64,000 nt of DNA from Erythrocercus mccallii (lineage: Eukaryota > Chordata > Aves > Passeriformes > Dicruridae), in the NCBI GenBank assembly GCA_013397435.1, contig VZRG01000305.1, forward strand, positions 572,081 through 636,080, in the 5' to 3' direction. Shown here one piece after another: positions 27,301 through 40,314 of this stretch. The notes beneath the pieces were generated by a model that saw only the letters and a program-made list of their open reading frames with translations, was not told where the DNA came from and made no database searches. Every line of letters begins with the position of its first letter. Position 1 is the stretch's first letter. A program made the translations under genes and the position numbers.

Positions 27301-30131
27301 TCCGTTTTGGCTTGTGATGTGAACAGATCTGTTCAGTGACATTACACAGCACTGCTTCTGAAAGCAAAAGCCTGCTCTTTTCTCTCCTACACCAGTAAGA
27401 GAAAATTTCCTCCTTCTGACCCAAAGATCACAGAAAAGAATATATTTGTCTAAAGACAAGATTTGCAGACAGTTGTCATACCTTGTACTGAACGACAAAG
27501 TTGGACAAAGCACACAAGCTTTGAATTACACAAGCTTTTCCTTTAACTCTTTGTTATTAATTTTCTGAATGAGTATATTTATTTCCTTAAATACAACTCA
27601 TAGCACCTTATCTTCCTTATTAATTGCAGCTTCTTTTTGACACTCGTTTAATTCTGTATCTTTTTCTTTCATTCTCATCTGCATTTACAATGTTATTGAA
27701 GAGCTCGTGATTCCAGGTAAAGATTGTTTTTTTGAACTGATAGGAAATCCCATGAGGTCTTATGGTTGCAGGTTTTCTCCATAACAAACCCTTCCATTAC
27801 GTTGCAGATTACATAACTTCAAGATATTCCTTTTCTTTGTGACACATATTGTCTTCTCTTTAGAAAGTAAAACTTTCCTAACTAAGCCTCAATGACAGAA
27901 AGCAGGATTTTACAGAGAAAAAAACAGAAAAACACAACTCACAGCACTCACGATTTAACTCACATTTCAAAGCCTTTCTCATTTCCTCTCTTGCCTTTTC
28001 TTACAAACACCACAACCAAAACACATTTGTTGGCTTTGATTTTCAAAACTCTATTATTCCCAAAGAAAAGAAAATTTCTCTGCAATCCTCTGAGGTTACC
28101 AGCATGTTACAGCTTTTGTTTCTATATGAAGACCATCCAGCCTTTGCAGACTTTCCAGAAAGCACATAACTCGCAGTTCAGATATGTCCTACATCTGTCC
28201 TGGGAGGGGGCAAGCCCAAGATTAATGGATCATGGACATCTCTGGCTCAAAGAACGTATCTCATCATATGCAACTGGGACGCATCACGCTGCTGTGTACC
28301 CCTGGTCTTGCTTTCAAAAGGGAAAAGGGTGACAACACTCTCGGACTGCATATGCATGGAAGTTAGGCTATTTATCTGAAAAAAAAAAAAAAAAAGACCA
28401 CCTCTGCTGTGTGTAAATTGTGTGGTTGTATTCAGGAGACCAGAGTTAAGACTTCCAAGCGCTGGCAAACAGGGAGTTAGGTGTGGGTTAAACCCCAAGT
28501 ATGGCTGTCACCTTTCAACCTCCTTGGAGAACTGTTATTATCACAAATGAAACCTGTGATATCTCTACAGACTAGAAGATACTTGCTTTTTTTACTATTT
28601 CTTACAGAACCTTTTTTCCAGTCCTTTAGTGGCCAGTGTGATATGGGCAAGAAGATACTCAGATCTTGGTTTCCAAATCACTTTGCCAAATTATAGCCTG
28701 TACAGAAAAAAACCCAGAGGTTCCTAAACTCTCTGTGTCTGGACAACATGGCAAATTGGGCCAGTCCCCTGTGGAGTCAAAATGCAAAGTCTTCACATGA
28801 CAAGGAAACAACATGGTCCAAGATCACCATTTTAGTTCCATGCACTTGGAGCTGCAGACCTGAATTTGATTAGGTTTTTTCGTCAACACTTGAAGCTGCC
28901 CCTTGGCCTCTTCCCTAAACTAATGGTGTCTCATAAGTTGAGTCTAAAAAGACCTCTGTGGAAGGTCACAAGGGCTGCCTCCTTTCTCAGGAATTACTGT
29001 GCCTGATGAAGTTCCTCCTTGCGAACATTTAGAACAGGAACTTATTCCCCTCCAACTACCAATCCCACACAGATCAGCCTTCTAAGCTAAAAGCAGACTA
29101 CATAACCCTCCTAAATCTATCTTCTTTCCCTTCTACAGCTACCCAAAGACTTTCCCTGTAACACCAACAGGTGCTTTGAATCACAAAAGTCAACAAATGG
29201 ATAGGAGCCACTCGGCTTGAATAAAGGTTCCTCTGAGGTAGGAAGGAACCTGCAGGATACCTCACACATTCTTCAGAAGAGGACTGTGCTGTCCACACCA
29301 GCTAATTGGCCAGGGAAGCTTTGCCACTGCAGAGGAACCTCAGAACTTTACTGGGCTCTCCCACAACTGGTTTGCATCAGCAGTTATACACGTGACCTTT
29401 AGGTTACCAGTACATGAAGATGAAGTCAAACCTTAAACAGTAAGAAAGATCTATTCTTCTTATTAGCGTTGCTTATGTGAACATTAACACATGATTTACA
29501 CGGCAGAGGAAAACAGGTGTTAATGAGGAGACGAAATAATCAGTAGAGATAGTCTTTGCTACTCTATTTCTATTCCTCAGGTAATAAAATTTAGTGTAAG
29601 CGGTACTCAAGCACATCAGCAGCATTAGCAATAAACCTGGTCAGAAGTTTCTGACTATAAAAGCATTCCAGCCTCTGGGTTTTTTCCTTAAATTTGGAAG
29701 GAGGTTTAGTGTAATTCAGTCCATGTTAAAGACATTTCTAGGAAAAGGCACATATACTACAGCAAAGCTCATTTAACAGTCATTTACCTGCAACAAACTT
29801 AAAGCCCTTATTTGCAATTTTAACTTCTGCTCTGCGTGATTCATTTGTCCCTAGGATAGGCCTGAGCAAGGGCTATCCCAGCTAAAGACTCATCAAATTA
29901 TTTCAAGTCAGTCAGGTATTCACTTTATGCCATCCAACCCCGATAGCAAAATAGTTTGTAATAGCAGACCTCCCAACATTTGAGAAAAAATATTTTCACA
30001 GGCTAAACCCTAGCTTAATCAGAGCCAAGAGACAAAGCTCCTACAGTCAGAAACACATAAATGTTACCACTGTCTCATTCTCACTCCTAACCTTTCACGC
30101 TGTGCTGGGAAGTGGCTTCTATATATACACA
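21393..30131. other. Intron 1 sequence, no gene
   Basis: Long AT-rich stretch (25200-26040 especially), then a GC-richer patch at 26080-26560 with a 162-codon plus-strand frame lacking any domain. Poly(A) at 28379. No mobile element recognised. Confidence 0.6.
28379..28395. repeat. Poly(A) run of 17
   Basis: Uninterrupted A run in the intron with no recognisable retroposed sequence to its left. Confidence 0.9.
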
Positions 30132-30172
30132 TAAAGGTCTTTTCCAGCCTGAACAATTCTGTATTCCTATGA
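30132..30172 (+). mobile_element. Possible decayed CR1 3' terminus
   Basis: AAAGGTCTTTTCCAGCCTGA then CAATTCTGTATTCCTATGA resembles the CR1 terminal pattern with several substitutions. It is short, so chance similarity is possible. Confidence 0.5.
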
Positions 30173-33100
30173 CACGCACCCTCATTTCAGACACGCAATA
30201 GACAGAACACGGAATTACCCTCACACACAAGGCAGCACTGCTACATTGCATCCCAGTGGCTGGCATGGAGAAGACACATTTTTGCAAGATGCTGAAAGAT
30301 CCCAGCACTAAGCAATAAACCTGAAAAAGCGTGAGGCTCTCTACTCCTTTTCCTGGGGCAGTTGTATGTCATGCATCCATCATGTGCTGGTACTTTTACA
30401 CACCATGCCTAGCTAAAGACACCTAGACTGGTAAGTGATTTCTAGTGTCATTAATTTCTTACCTCTGTCTCAGTCTGGATGATAACTTGATAATTAAAAG
30501 GTTTGGTGCACTTTCACTCCAGACTGGTTACTAAAGGACAGGCTGCAGCATCAGTTTACTTGCTGAGCACCTGCCCGGCACAGCACGGCAGCTAGTTGGC
30601 AATGGAAAGTACAGGAAATACCAGCTCTTGTCCCAGGAGTAGTCAGGAAACATGGGTAAAAGATAAGCAGTGATACCAGTAACTATACAGGTTTTTCTCT
30701 TCTTCTGCTTCTACCAACCTCTATAAATTCCAACAGCTTTCATCTCTCTCACTTAGGAGAGCTATTCAAGCTTCCACCTCCCCTGGTGCCCTTCTCTACA
30801 TCTGCCAGTGACATTCTTGCTCTCACCATCTTTGAAAATGGAAATATTTCTTCTCAACCATATAGCTTTTGATGTTGACAGCTTTTATTTCACACAGAAA
30901 GAACCTCCTGCACACCCAAAAGTTTGCCAGCCTTTTTCCCATGGCACCCTTGGCTCTAAGAAAAGGCATTGCCTCCTTTAAGAGCACCATCATGCCACCA
31001 CCACCACTGCTATTCCCTATGTTCTCATATCCAACACAGTCACATGCTCCTGTTCATACATCCCATAATACAAGGCTGCTATTTATCAATAAATGCCTTG
31101 AGGTGGAGAGCAAAGCCCAAGCTAATAAAAATCTACTGGGATTATCTGCTGGTGTTTCACATCAGCAACAGCAGTGGCCAGGGAAAACTGAAGGGGAATT
31201 AAGGATGTGGCAGAGAGCATACAAAGGGTAAAGAGCCAAAGAAAGGAGATGCGTCAGGTATTTGAAGAGTTGGGGATTAAAGGCAACAGAGGTAGAGGCC
31301 CAACTTTTTTTCTTTTCCTTTTTTATTTTAAACTTGAAGGCGTTAAAGAATGACTTAAATATACACAGGCAAACAGATATTCGCTATGTTTTTCTCAATA
31401 AATAACTAACCATTGGAACCCATGCCTGCAGGATAACTGCTGGAAAAATGACTTGCAGCGATTAAAAAAGGATTAAATGGGTTTTATAAGCAACAGTATC
31501 TGTTGTTAAACATGCTAAAATAAAATTACAAGAGTTAATAATCTGTTTGCTTCAGGGCATAAACTAATCCTCATCTAAGGGTAGCAGAGATCTGCCTGCA
31601 TGACAGCTCGATATCTGGTGCAACAACTCCTCTCCATTGGCAAGCAGTCCTTGCTTTTGATTCCTGGCATTTAAAAATTGTCTTTCTTGCCTAAAAAAGA
31701 GAGCATGCTATTGCTCAAGCCTTCAACTGACCTCACATAATTAAGTGGAGTTTACCAAACATATCATTCCCTTGAGGAGCAGGGATTAAATGCTTGAAAA
31801 GGGAAGAAAACAGTTTAATTGCTCCACATTTCTATATTCTGCTCTCAGTTTCTTTAAATAGAGTTGTCAGGGCACTAACACCAAGCACATGTGTAGAAAC
31901 TGTTGGAAAAAACTTTAAAAACATGAACAAAGCACACAATCAATTCGTACTTTTCAGTGCAAATGGTTCATCCGCCAAATCATATTATGAGAAAGAAAGA
32001 TCTTTGGGACAGCCAGCAAGGGAAGATTTTTAATATATTAGAACAGAAGAATTTACCCTGCCTGGAAATAGTTAAAGCATTATCTAATATTACAGCCTGG
32101 CTCTCAAAGATGGAATAGAGTTGACATACAAACTCTTCAAGATTATGATCCTAGCTCTCTTCAAACCCAAACCCATGAACCTTATTAATAGATTGGCTAG
32201 TGTCCCAAATAATTGCTTCTGGACAAAACACAACACAGAACGTGACACATTCAGTGTGGTTACAAACTTCTAGTTCGAAGCACCAGTTTGCACGTTCTCA
32301 CAGGTAGGACGGCTGCATGCTGGGGATGCTCCTCCCCTGGCTCAGGACAGCTCCTAGATGAACAAATCTTGGACATGAGCCACACAGAACTCACTCCACA
32401 AGCGACCTTTCCTTCCAAACTCCCAGGCTTCCAAACCCCCCAGTTCTACTGCTCTACAAATTTTTTTATTATTATCTTTTATTTTTAGGGGGGTGCAAAT
32501 TCTAGCCTGTCCAGTTTGGCAACCCAAATGCTCAACATTTGAACTGTGTTTTCAGAAAAGGAATTTGCAATGGTTCACATTAAGTCACTAGCAATTCAAG
32601 TCATGTCCACAGTGCTTCTGCAAAGCAGACCACCCAACAGATTAGTATCAATGCTGGAGCCTCATGTTAAACTTTATAAAATGCCTGCTAGGACAAAAAA
32701 AAAAAACCAAAACACAACAAAAAAAATCCAAACAAATAATAATAAAAAAGAAACAAAACAAGAAAAACCTCTGAAACTTAAATTAGTTTTACAGAGAATA
32801 CAAACACACTGTTTCAAATCACTGTATGTATATATTCCCTTTCCTCCCCTACTGCTGAAACAGCAAAGCATGCATGGCAGATGGCATGATTCATCTGAAA
32901 ATTACTCTAGCAGCACTCTATTAGCCTCTAAGGAGTAAACTAGGATAAAAATATTCTGAATGTTAACTGAAAGTAGGCAGTTGTCATGAGGAGTCGTCAG
33001 GTCAGTCTACTTGCTTACTTTGCAGAATTTTTCTTTCAATCAGCAACAAGCACTACACATGAAGATAACATCACTTACTTTTCCTACCTACCAGGAATTA

Positions 33101-34791
33101 TTGCAGAAGGGAAGCAACTGGGGCACAAAAAGGTTTATTTTCCCACACCTAAGTAAAAATGAACCAGCCACAGTCAGGCCAAGAGCAACAGGACATCATG
33201 TTGACAATGGCCTCAGCCATTTCGGGTGAGATGTGAGACTCGGTTTCTACAGACTGCACATCTTGCCTAGGACAACAACTTTCTACACGCCCAGTAGCTG
33301 AATGCAAATCTGCTCAGTGGAAAACACGGAAGAAGGGACCTCAGGAAGTCTGTCCTTGCCCCACGGTATCAGTAATTATGCCCATCAGCACACATGGCAC
33401 ACAGAGTAACTTGCCAGGGAAGTGACAAAATTAATGCCTGCATCACATTCAGCGTTAAGGCAGTCTTACCAGGCAGCCTGACTCAAAAATGCAGTAAAAG
33501 CACTGTGCCATGAGTCCTCCTGCTTCATGCAAAAGACAGGAATCAGCAGTGTTGCATATCTTCTTCTAGAGAAATTAAAAAGTATAGGAGACAAGGAACT
33601 GGGCTGCCAGATGCAAGGAATGCTGAGCACTCACTCAATGACCTATTGGACTAGCACAGGATGCCTCCAACTTAAATGCCATCACTCATTTGAAAATAAG
33701 AAACAAAACACATTCTTAGGTGGTTCAGATTATGCTGACAGTAAAAAACTCACTACAGTGCAGGCCACTGCCCCAGGTCTGAGAAGTCTAATTGCCTGGG
33801 CTCTGGGCCCCAAGCTAAAAGACTCTTTCCCAAATAAACAGTCCCCAAGAACTGTTTTATTTTTCTGCTCCATCCACAATAATCCTCAGTCAACACAAGC
33901 TGAGTATTTGGTGTGCTTTAATATGCAGGTTACCAGGTGAAGCCAGTAATGCAGTTGCCCTCATCTTTGGGGAGAAGGTGGTGAAACTGTGCTTAATGTC
34001 ATCTCTTCAAAAAGGCGTTTTCTACATATGTATAAGCTACCACGTCAGCCTTGTTGCATAACCAGGTTGTGCAATCATTGCAAATTCATTTTCATCTTCT
34101 GTTCCAGAGCTCCAGAAGTGGGAAGGAGGGATCGCTGTCAAGGGAAAATGTGGATTTTGCAGGAATGGTCTCCTTGGCCACAGGAGGATGGCCTGAAGAG
34201 AGGTTGAAGGCAGCAGGGAGGGCACCAGGATTCCATCCCTAATGCCTCTACTGCTCACCCAGAGCAGACATTTGGAACAGAGTTTTAGTTAGAAACCTCA
34301 AAGCAAAGAATGACTTCATAGCATCAGGGGATGACTAGTGTTGCCTGGGCTGCAAGCAGAGAAGATTATGGTTTCTCCTTTTAATGCTTATGACTATGTC
34401 ATTGCCACAGAACTGTAAAGAAGAAATAGGCAAGAGTGCAGTATCAGGTTTTCATAGACTGTACAAACTGGATTATTCAAGAGTGACTCAAGTTCCTAAC
34501 AAGCATGGAGAAGTCTGCATTAAGATAGCATCTCTTGATTTTTCCCCAAATCGCTTGCAACAGGCTGCACTTAAAATACTGCTTTAAACTCCCATCGTCA
34601 TTTGTATTTCGAGGCACCATTTAGTGGATTTACTACACGTGCGCATAAGGAGGACACAAAACACAAACAGTACTGGGGACCAGACATTAGATCAGCATTA
34701 AAACCCCACCAGCCAGGATATACACTCACACAATGTCAGAAGAGATGCTCTTGCCACAAAGGTAAACCCTCAGCTATAAAAAAAACCTGAC

Positions 34792-34825
34792 AAACTATGG
34801 TGTCAAAAACCTGACACCATAGTTT
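34792..34825. repeat. Perfect 14-bp-arm hairpin
   Basis: The arm AAACTATGGTGTCA (34792-34805) and its exact reverse complement (34812-34825) are separated by AAAACC. The string AAAAACCTGACA also occurs as a direct repeat around the left arm and loop, 24 bases apart. No transposon ends are visible. Confidence 0.9.
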
Positions 34826-35412
34826 TACTCAGAGGCTGCACATATTCATCAAAGTAAAAGGAGAAAAAGGTAATAAAATTAATCCCCCAATTTAAGCCAA
34901 AAGAGAAAGCTCCTGGTTCAGCCCTCTCCATCCATCTCTGAGCTCAGTTTCCAAGCACTTAATACATTGAACTGCCTTCCAGCTCTGCCTTAATACTATC
35001 CCAATGATGTCAGGGCCAAGATACCATAAAAACTATGAAAAATTAAAGCTGCTCTAAGTTAAACATGCAGTCACGCTCTGGGTTTTCACATTAAAAAAAA
35101 AAAACTAGGGTTTTTTTTTGGTATATCTTCCTCCACTATAGATTTCTAGATATAAATCAAAATCTAAATATATCTAGATAGAGAGAAGTGTGTAGAGCAT
35201 TTTTATTTATTTTTAATTTATGTAATACAATTTGATCAGATCACACATAACGCTGCACCATTATCCTGAATTTCAAATAGCTTCTGGTTTGAGCTGCAGA
35301 CCCATCAGTTCATCTCAAAGAAGCAGGGGTGAAGCAGGACAAGCATAGCAGCAACTGCAAATATCTAAGCCTGACCTGGCTCTGGCAACCTAACCTTCCT
35401 TCATATCACATC

Positions 35413-35480
35413 ATTTTAAAAAGTTAGTAGTAGTAATAATCAATCTAAAAAAATTATTTGTAGTAATAATGAATCTAATC
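35413..35480. repeat. Small direct duplication
   Basis: TAGTAATAATCAATCTA recurs with one change (TAGTAATAATGAATCTA) about 40 bases on, just left of the CR1 fragment. Confidence 0.65.
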
Positions 35481-35507
35481 AATAAACGTTATTTACCTTG
35501 AAACAAC

Positions 35508-35755
35508 ATTTCATAGAATCATAAAATGGTTTGGATTGGAACAGATCCTAAGAATAATCATGTTGCGACCCCCACCACCATAGGCAGGGACACTTTCCAC
35601 TACACCAGGTTGCTCAAAGTCCCTGGCCTTGAACACTTCCACGGATGGCGCATCCACAACTTCTCTTGGCAAACTGTGCCAGTGCCTCACCACCCTCACA
35701 ATAAAAAATTTCTTCCCAACACCTGATCTAAATGTACTCTCTTTCAGTTTAAATC
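35508..35755 (-). mobile_element. CR1 LINE 3' fragment
   Basis: The reverse-complement CR1 end TCATAGAATCATAAAATGG is followed by TTGCTCAAAGTCCCTGGCC, ACTTCCACGGATGG, CAGTGCCTCACCACCCTCAC and AAATTTCTTCCCAACACC. Inserted in the same orientation as FOXO1. Confidence 0.92.
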
Positions 35756-36564
35756 TTCCAAGTTAGCACAAGCACTTCTTTTCCCACCTGAACCTCCAGA
35801 GACATTGAAAGATCTTACCAAGGAGCAACAGCAGCAGCGTGGTATCCTCTGGAGAGGCCAAGAGATGTACCTTAACTGATCTAAGGAGTGAGAATCTATT
35901 CAGTGAATCACTACAAACTTCTTTGGTAACTGCAAAGAGGAAATATGCTCACTTTCCCTGACCTCTTCTCCACACCTGAGCAGTAAGCGGCAGAGTACCC
36001 ACAATGGGGCCAGGCAGACAGAAGCATTTCAGCAGGACTCTGCTGGTGGGCTCTGCTCCTGCACCAGGGCAGCTGCCAGCTCATGGCTCGAACCCTCCCT
36101 GAAATCTGCACAGCAGCACCGTGCCAGCACTGGGGCAGAAGCCAGGCTCCAGGCTTCCCCAGGCAGCCTTGTGTTCACATCTCCCCACACCTTCCAATGC
36201 TGGTACACATGAGGACGGCAGTCAGGAGCACCGGGAGCAGCCCTCAGCCCCACAGCACTTGGATGCTGGAGTTTCCCAGGGCAGTCCTGCAGGGGAACAG
36301 TGCCAAAGGGCAAGGAAAGAAGAGAGGGTCTAACCAGTTACGAATTACACCTGCTTACTGCACTTTCCCAGGCGTAGACAACAACAGCACATACAAGCTC
36401 TCTTGCCTCAGAGCACCACCAGCATGCCTTCAGAAAGCCAGGTTTTCTGGGAGAAGGGGTTGGGGGCAAATAATTACATTTAATTTGAAGGTTCAGATTT
36501 GAAGAGCATATTTTTGGAAAGAAAAATCAACACGTTTAACAGTGAGCAGGAGCACAGAGCACGT

Positions 36565-36800
36565 AATCCTTTCACATCCTGACAGGGTAGAACTGCGGAG
36601 GCCTGCTATGAAGCATGTCTGAATAACAGCATCTTCATTTTTTTGAATATCTAATTAGGAGTTTCTATATATTGCAAAGCATTGCTATAAGATATAATTT
36701 AGTTGGCAAACACTAAAGATCTCAGTCTGTAAGTATGCTTTTGGCAATCAAAATTCAAATCTGGGTATATATGCAAGATATGTATGGCACCAGTACCTTT
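36565..36800. repeat. Diverged local duplication, unit A
   Basis: Shares ordered anchors with unit B 1.58 kb to the right: ATCCTTTCACATCCTG (36566), GATATAATTTAGT followed by GGCAAA (36691), an AATCA...AAATCTG stretch (36748-36765) and CCAGTACCTT (about 36790). The constant spacing (offset 1578-1581) argues for a duplication or two ordered copies of one old repeat. Confidence 0.7.
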
Positions 36801-38142
36801 TTTTTAGATTCTAACAATTACAATCAAATTAGCAGATTAACTCATATCAGTTTTAAGCAAATGCAAACTACAAGCAAATAAGTCTACACCACCACCACAA
36901 CAGTGTATTTTTGGATTGTTAGTATCCTTACTCCCATTAGCGACTTCACATATATTTAACACATATTAAAGGGCAGTAAAAATCTGAGAAGGCTATGGAT
37001 GCCAGAACTTAGCACCGACTTTAAAACTCACATATGCCAAAAAACATTTGCAACTGTGCTAATTCCCACAGTGGGAACCGAAAGGCAGATTCACACAATA
37101 GGCAACAAATCCATTCCTTTAACTTCAGTCACCAAATTTTAATTAATTTCCATCCAGGCAAACACCAAGTATTTCTGCTGATCTTGCAGGATGTAAGCTC
37201 ATTTGCACAATAAATGTGGTTTAACAAGTCACCACATTTATAGCAAGTTGCTTCAGTCTTATCTAACTGCACAGTTTGAAAAGTCAGTGATGGGTAAGTG
37301 AAACCCCACCCACGTCACAGTTTCTGGAGTTAAGCACAAGAAAACTGACAAAGTTGCTACCTTGCCATTCCAAGTGAGACAGCCAACAGTAAATTGACAG
37401 TTTTCAGAGTCCACATTCTGAATTATGTTTATACCCCTTATTCAGGAAGGGAAAAAAGTATGCACTTCGCACTTTTGAGTTTCTCCTACAAAAATTAATG
37501 GCCACATTCCAACGCTCCAGAGCTCCCCTTCCCAAAAAAGCAAAAAAGGAAAACAAAAGCATAGACCCTTCTCTGCTGTATAAATCTGAACAGGTCACAT
37601 ATAAACGAGTCCTGTCTATGCTGGGAGGCACAAAGCACTGCAGCACTAAAGCAGAGACCATCAGCAGGGGGGGTTCTGCCAGCAGAAGGGCCAAGTGGGG
37701 CTGCCCAGGAGCTGCTACCCATCTACACAGGGCCAGCTCCAGCATGGAAATTTACAACCATTACCTCCTCCACTCTACAGGTGTAGAGCTCTCCCAGGTA
37801 CAGAATTTTTGCTCATCTGTCACCCTCCTCCTCTGCAGCATCAACAGTGGAGTGAGAGTGGTGCCAACACCGCTTGGCTATGGAGCTGCAGGTCAGCCTC
37901 AGCAGCAAGCGGCTGCCTGTGCATCTCCTGCCTCATGCACTTTCAACTTTCCACAAAGGCTGCCCACACATATCACTCCTGCATGTATACACACCGGTCA
38001 TTTCATTAAGAAAAAGTTTTAATTTTCTAATTTCTGCGTGTGATGAAAATTTCATTCCGGTAGCAGCTAAATTAAAGGAGGGGCATTTCGAACATTTTCT
38101 AAGATAGATACCAACATGCAAGAAGCAGAGTCCAGCCCACTT

Positions 38143-38390
38143 CATCCTTTCACATCCTGGTGCGCAAGCAGCATGGAGGCTTGCCACTAAGTGGCCTCTG
38201 AGAAAGAGATACCAAAAAAAAAAAATGCAAATAAAATAAGAATTCTTACATATTACAGAGCACAGCTAGAAGATATAATTTAGTCAGCAAATATTATGGT
38301 TAAGGGCACCTCTGCTTGCAAGCACTTTTCTGGTAATCAGTCCAAATTTAAATCTGAATATGTACTATTTCAGAGACCGTGTCCCCAGTA
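38143..38390. repeat. Diverged local duplication, unit B
   Basis: Counterpart of unit A: ATCCTTTCACATCCTG at 38144, GATATAATTTAGT then CAGCAAA at 38272, GTAATCAGTCCAAATTTAAA then TCTG, and CCAGTACATT near 38385. It differs by many substitutions and small indels, including a poly(A) insertion at 38214-38225, so it is old. Confidence 0.7.
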
Positions 38391-40216
38391 CATTCTCTCA
38401 AGTCCACCTGTGACAGGCCCCAGAACCTACACTCCTAGACCTACATAGCAATAGCCTTGACAAAGCTAAAAGGAAGTCCCATAGGCTCACACCAACATGA
38501 GCCTACATTGCACACACCAGTAGAGCACTTGGAGAAACACGGGCTACTTAGAAATGCAATCTCAGCCATCCCTGGCATGCTGTCTTGAAGCAGCAACAGG
38601 ACTGAACACACTTCCAGATGCATTCCCAAAAACTAGGTCTCTAAGACTAGAGCAAGACCTTTAAATTTAATTAAGTCTAGAATAAGACATATTTTCAAAC
38701 AGAACTATAACATCATTGATACTGTGCAGTGATGCAAGATGCCTTTAACAACTCAGTAAGTGGTCTGAGTAAATTGAGTGCTGCCCTCCACTCCTCCAGC
38801 AATTCCTAATCTCTGTCTGATGCAGCAGCTGTCAGAGTTCCAGGAGGTTCTGAGTGACAGCATTTTTAAAGGCAGAGCCACTTCTGGTCCCATCTACCAC
38901 AAACCAAAGCACTGTCAAGCCTTTACCATTCATTACAGAAGTGCTTCAAAACTTAACACATGTGCCTCTTCAGGTACCATTTTAAGCAATCTAGTAAAGA
39001 CCAGTGTCCACTATCGAAATCTAGAACAACCATGAGGCTTAATTAAGATCTTAGAAGATAACAACCAACCTAGTAAAAGCATCTTAGTTCTTTTTATTCC
39101 TTCTCTGTTAGGAATGGAGACCTAGCAAGAAACCTCATGATGTTGCACTGCTCTTAAGACATCTGCATATCACAAACGACAGTGCAGGAACGATGCACCT
39201 TTGTTTGATGGACACACATGATTTATGTTTACTAAGTAGACTTAAAAATAATACTTAAATGTCAATAGCACTTATCTTCACAGATCAATTCATGCTGAAG
39301 CTCTCTATGGAGCAGCAGAGATGCTGTTCTTCAAAATGTGACTCTTTCCAATGCATTTAACTTCTGAAGCACAACCTATCATCACCAAGAGCAGTGTTTC
39401 CCCAATATTTAAAACCCATTTCAGCAACCAGACTGACAAACAAAATGCTACAAAATTTATTAAAATACTAGTATGCACTACCATATGCTTAACTATAACT
39501 ATCTGCAGCCAGCAGCCAGTGAATTTGAAGTTCCTTTCTCACAAGAGTTAACAATGAAGTAAATATATCCATCTTTTACATATTTCTAAAAGAGGAAAAC
39601 AATAAACTGTATTTTAGGTTATCTTGACTATGTCTTAGTTTATTATTCATTACTCAAGGTTTTAAAATAATTTCCATCAGAAATCCTTGTTTCATATACA
39701 AACTTCTTCCCAAAACAGAAGGGACTGAGGGTTGATTTCTGTAGCCACAGCCCTACAATATTTCACAAATCTGTGGCCGCAAAATATATCTGCATTTCTA
39801 TTCCAGAAGCCAAGCACATATTTTATAAAATGATTCATCAGTTGAGTAAACAGAGACACACGTATTTAGGCAGCATCGTGCTTTGGAAACCAAAAAGATA
39901 TGAGCAGACATCTCAAGACTACACAACTTCTGCTGCCTTACTGAAAAACCCAAACCACCAAAAGTATTGCCTATTTTATTGTATTAAAAAGAAAGAAGGA
40001 AAAAGTAAAAAAGAAAACAACTTCACATACCTCAGCTAAACATCTTTATCTCCTTGCACCACGCTGCTTCCCCTTTCCATCACAGGCAGCAAAGACTCCA
40101 GTTCCCCAAACAACCAACTTCACTGACTACTTGTAAAACCATGTGATTATAAAAGTAATGATAATAAGGAAGCAGCTGAATGTGCCATAAAAAATGCGGT
40201 GGCAGAGAGCAGTTAC

Positions 40217-40314
40217 CTTGTCTTTGTAATGAAGTTCTTTACAGTCAGGCGCTTCAGGAAAATTTAGTTCATTGTAAAGCCACTCACGCATTTCCTTTTC
40301 GTGTTTAGTCTTAC
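40217..40314 (-). other. Exon-like open block in FOXO1 intron 1
   Basis: I do not recognise this. On the minus strand a 98-base block has an AG before it (ATTATAG) and a GT after it (GACAAG then GTAACT). In one frame it reads KTKHEKEMREWLYNELNFPE and continues to HYKDK with no stop. The surrounding open frame runs 40127-40324 (65 codons). It keeps several CpGs (CACGAA, ATGCGTG, GAAGCGCC) in otherwise CpG-poor intron, unlike its neighbours. The polypyrimidine tract is weak. The upstream GTAAGA could itself act as a donor. It could be a conserved non-coding element, a cryptic exon or chance. Confidence 0.3.

Larger units (their letters stand above)
30173..35507. other. Intron 1 sequence, no gene
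   Basis: AT-rich, with an A-rich, low-complexity stretch at 32693-32770 and the perfect hairpin at 34792. Chance frames up to 137 codons (33527-33940). Nothing else recognised. Confidence 0.6.
35756..40216. other. Intron 1 sequence with old duplication, no gene
   Basis: Holds the two diverged duplication units. The longest frame away from the CpG island, 37498-38022 (plus, 174 codons), lies here; its translation has low-complexity Gln/Ala and no domain. Confidence 0.6.
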
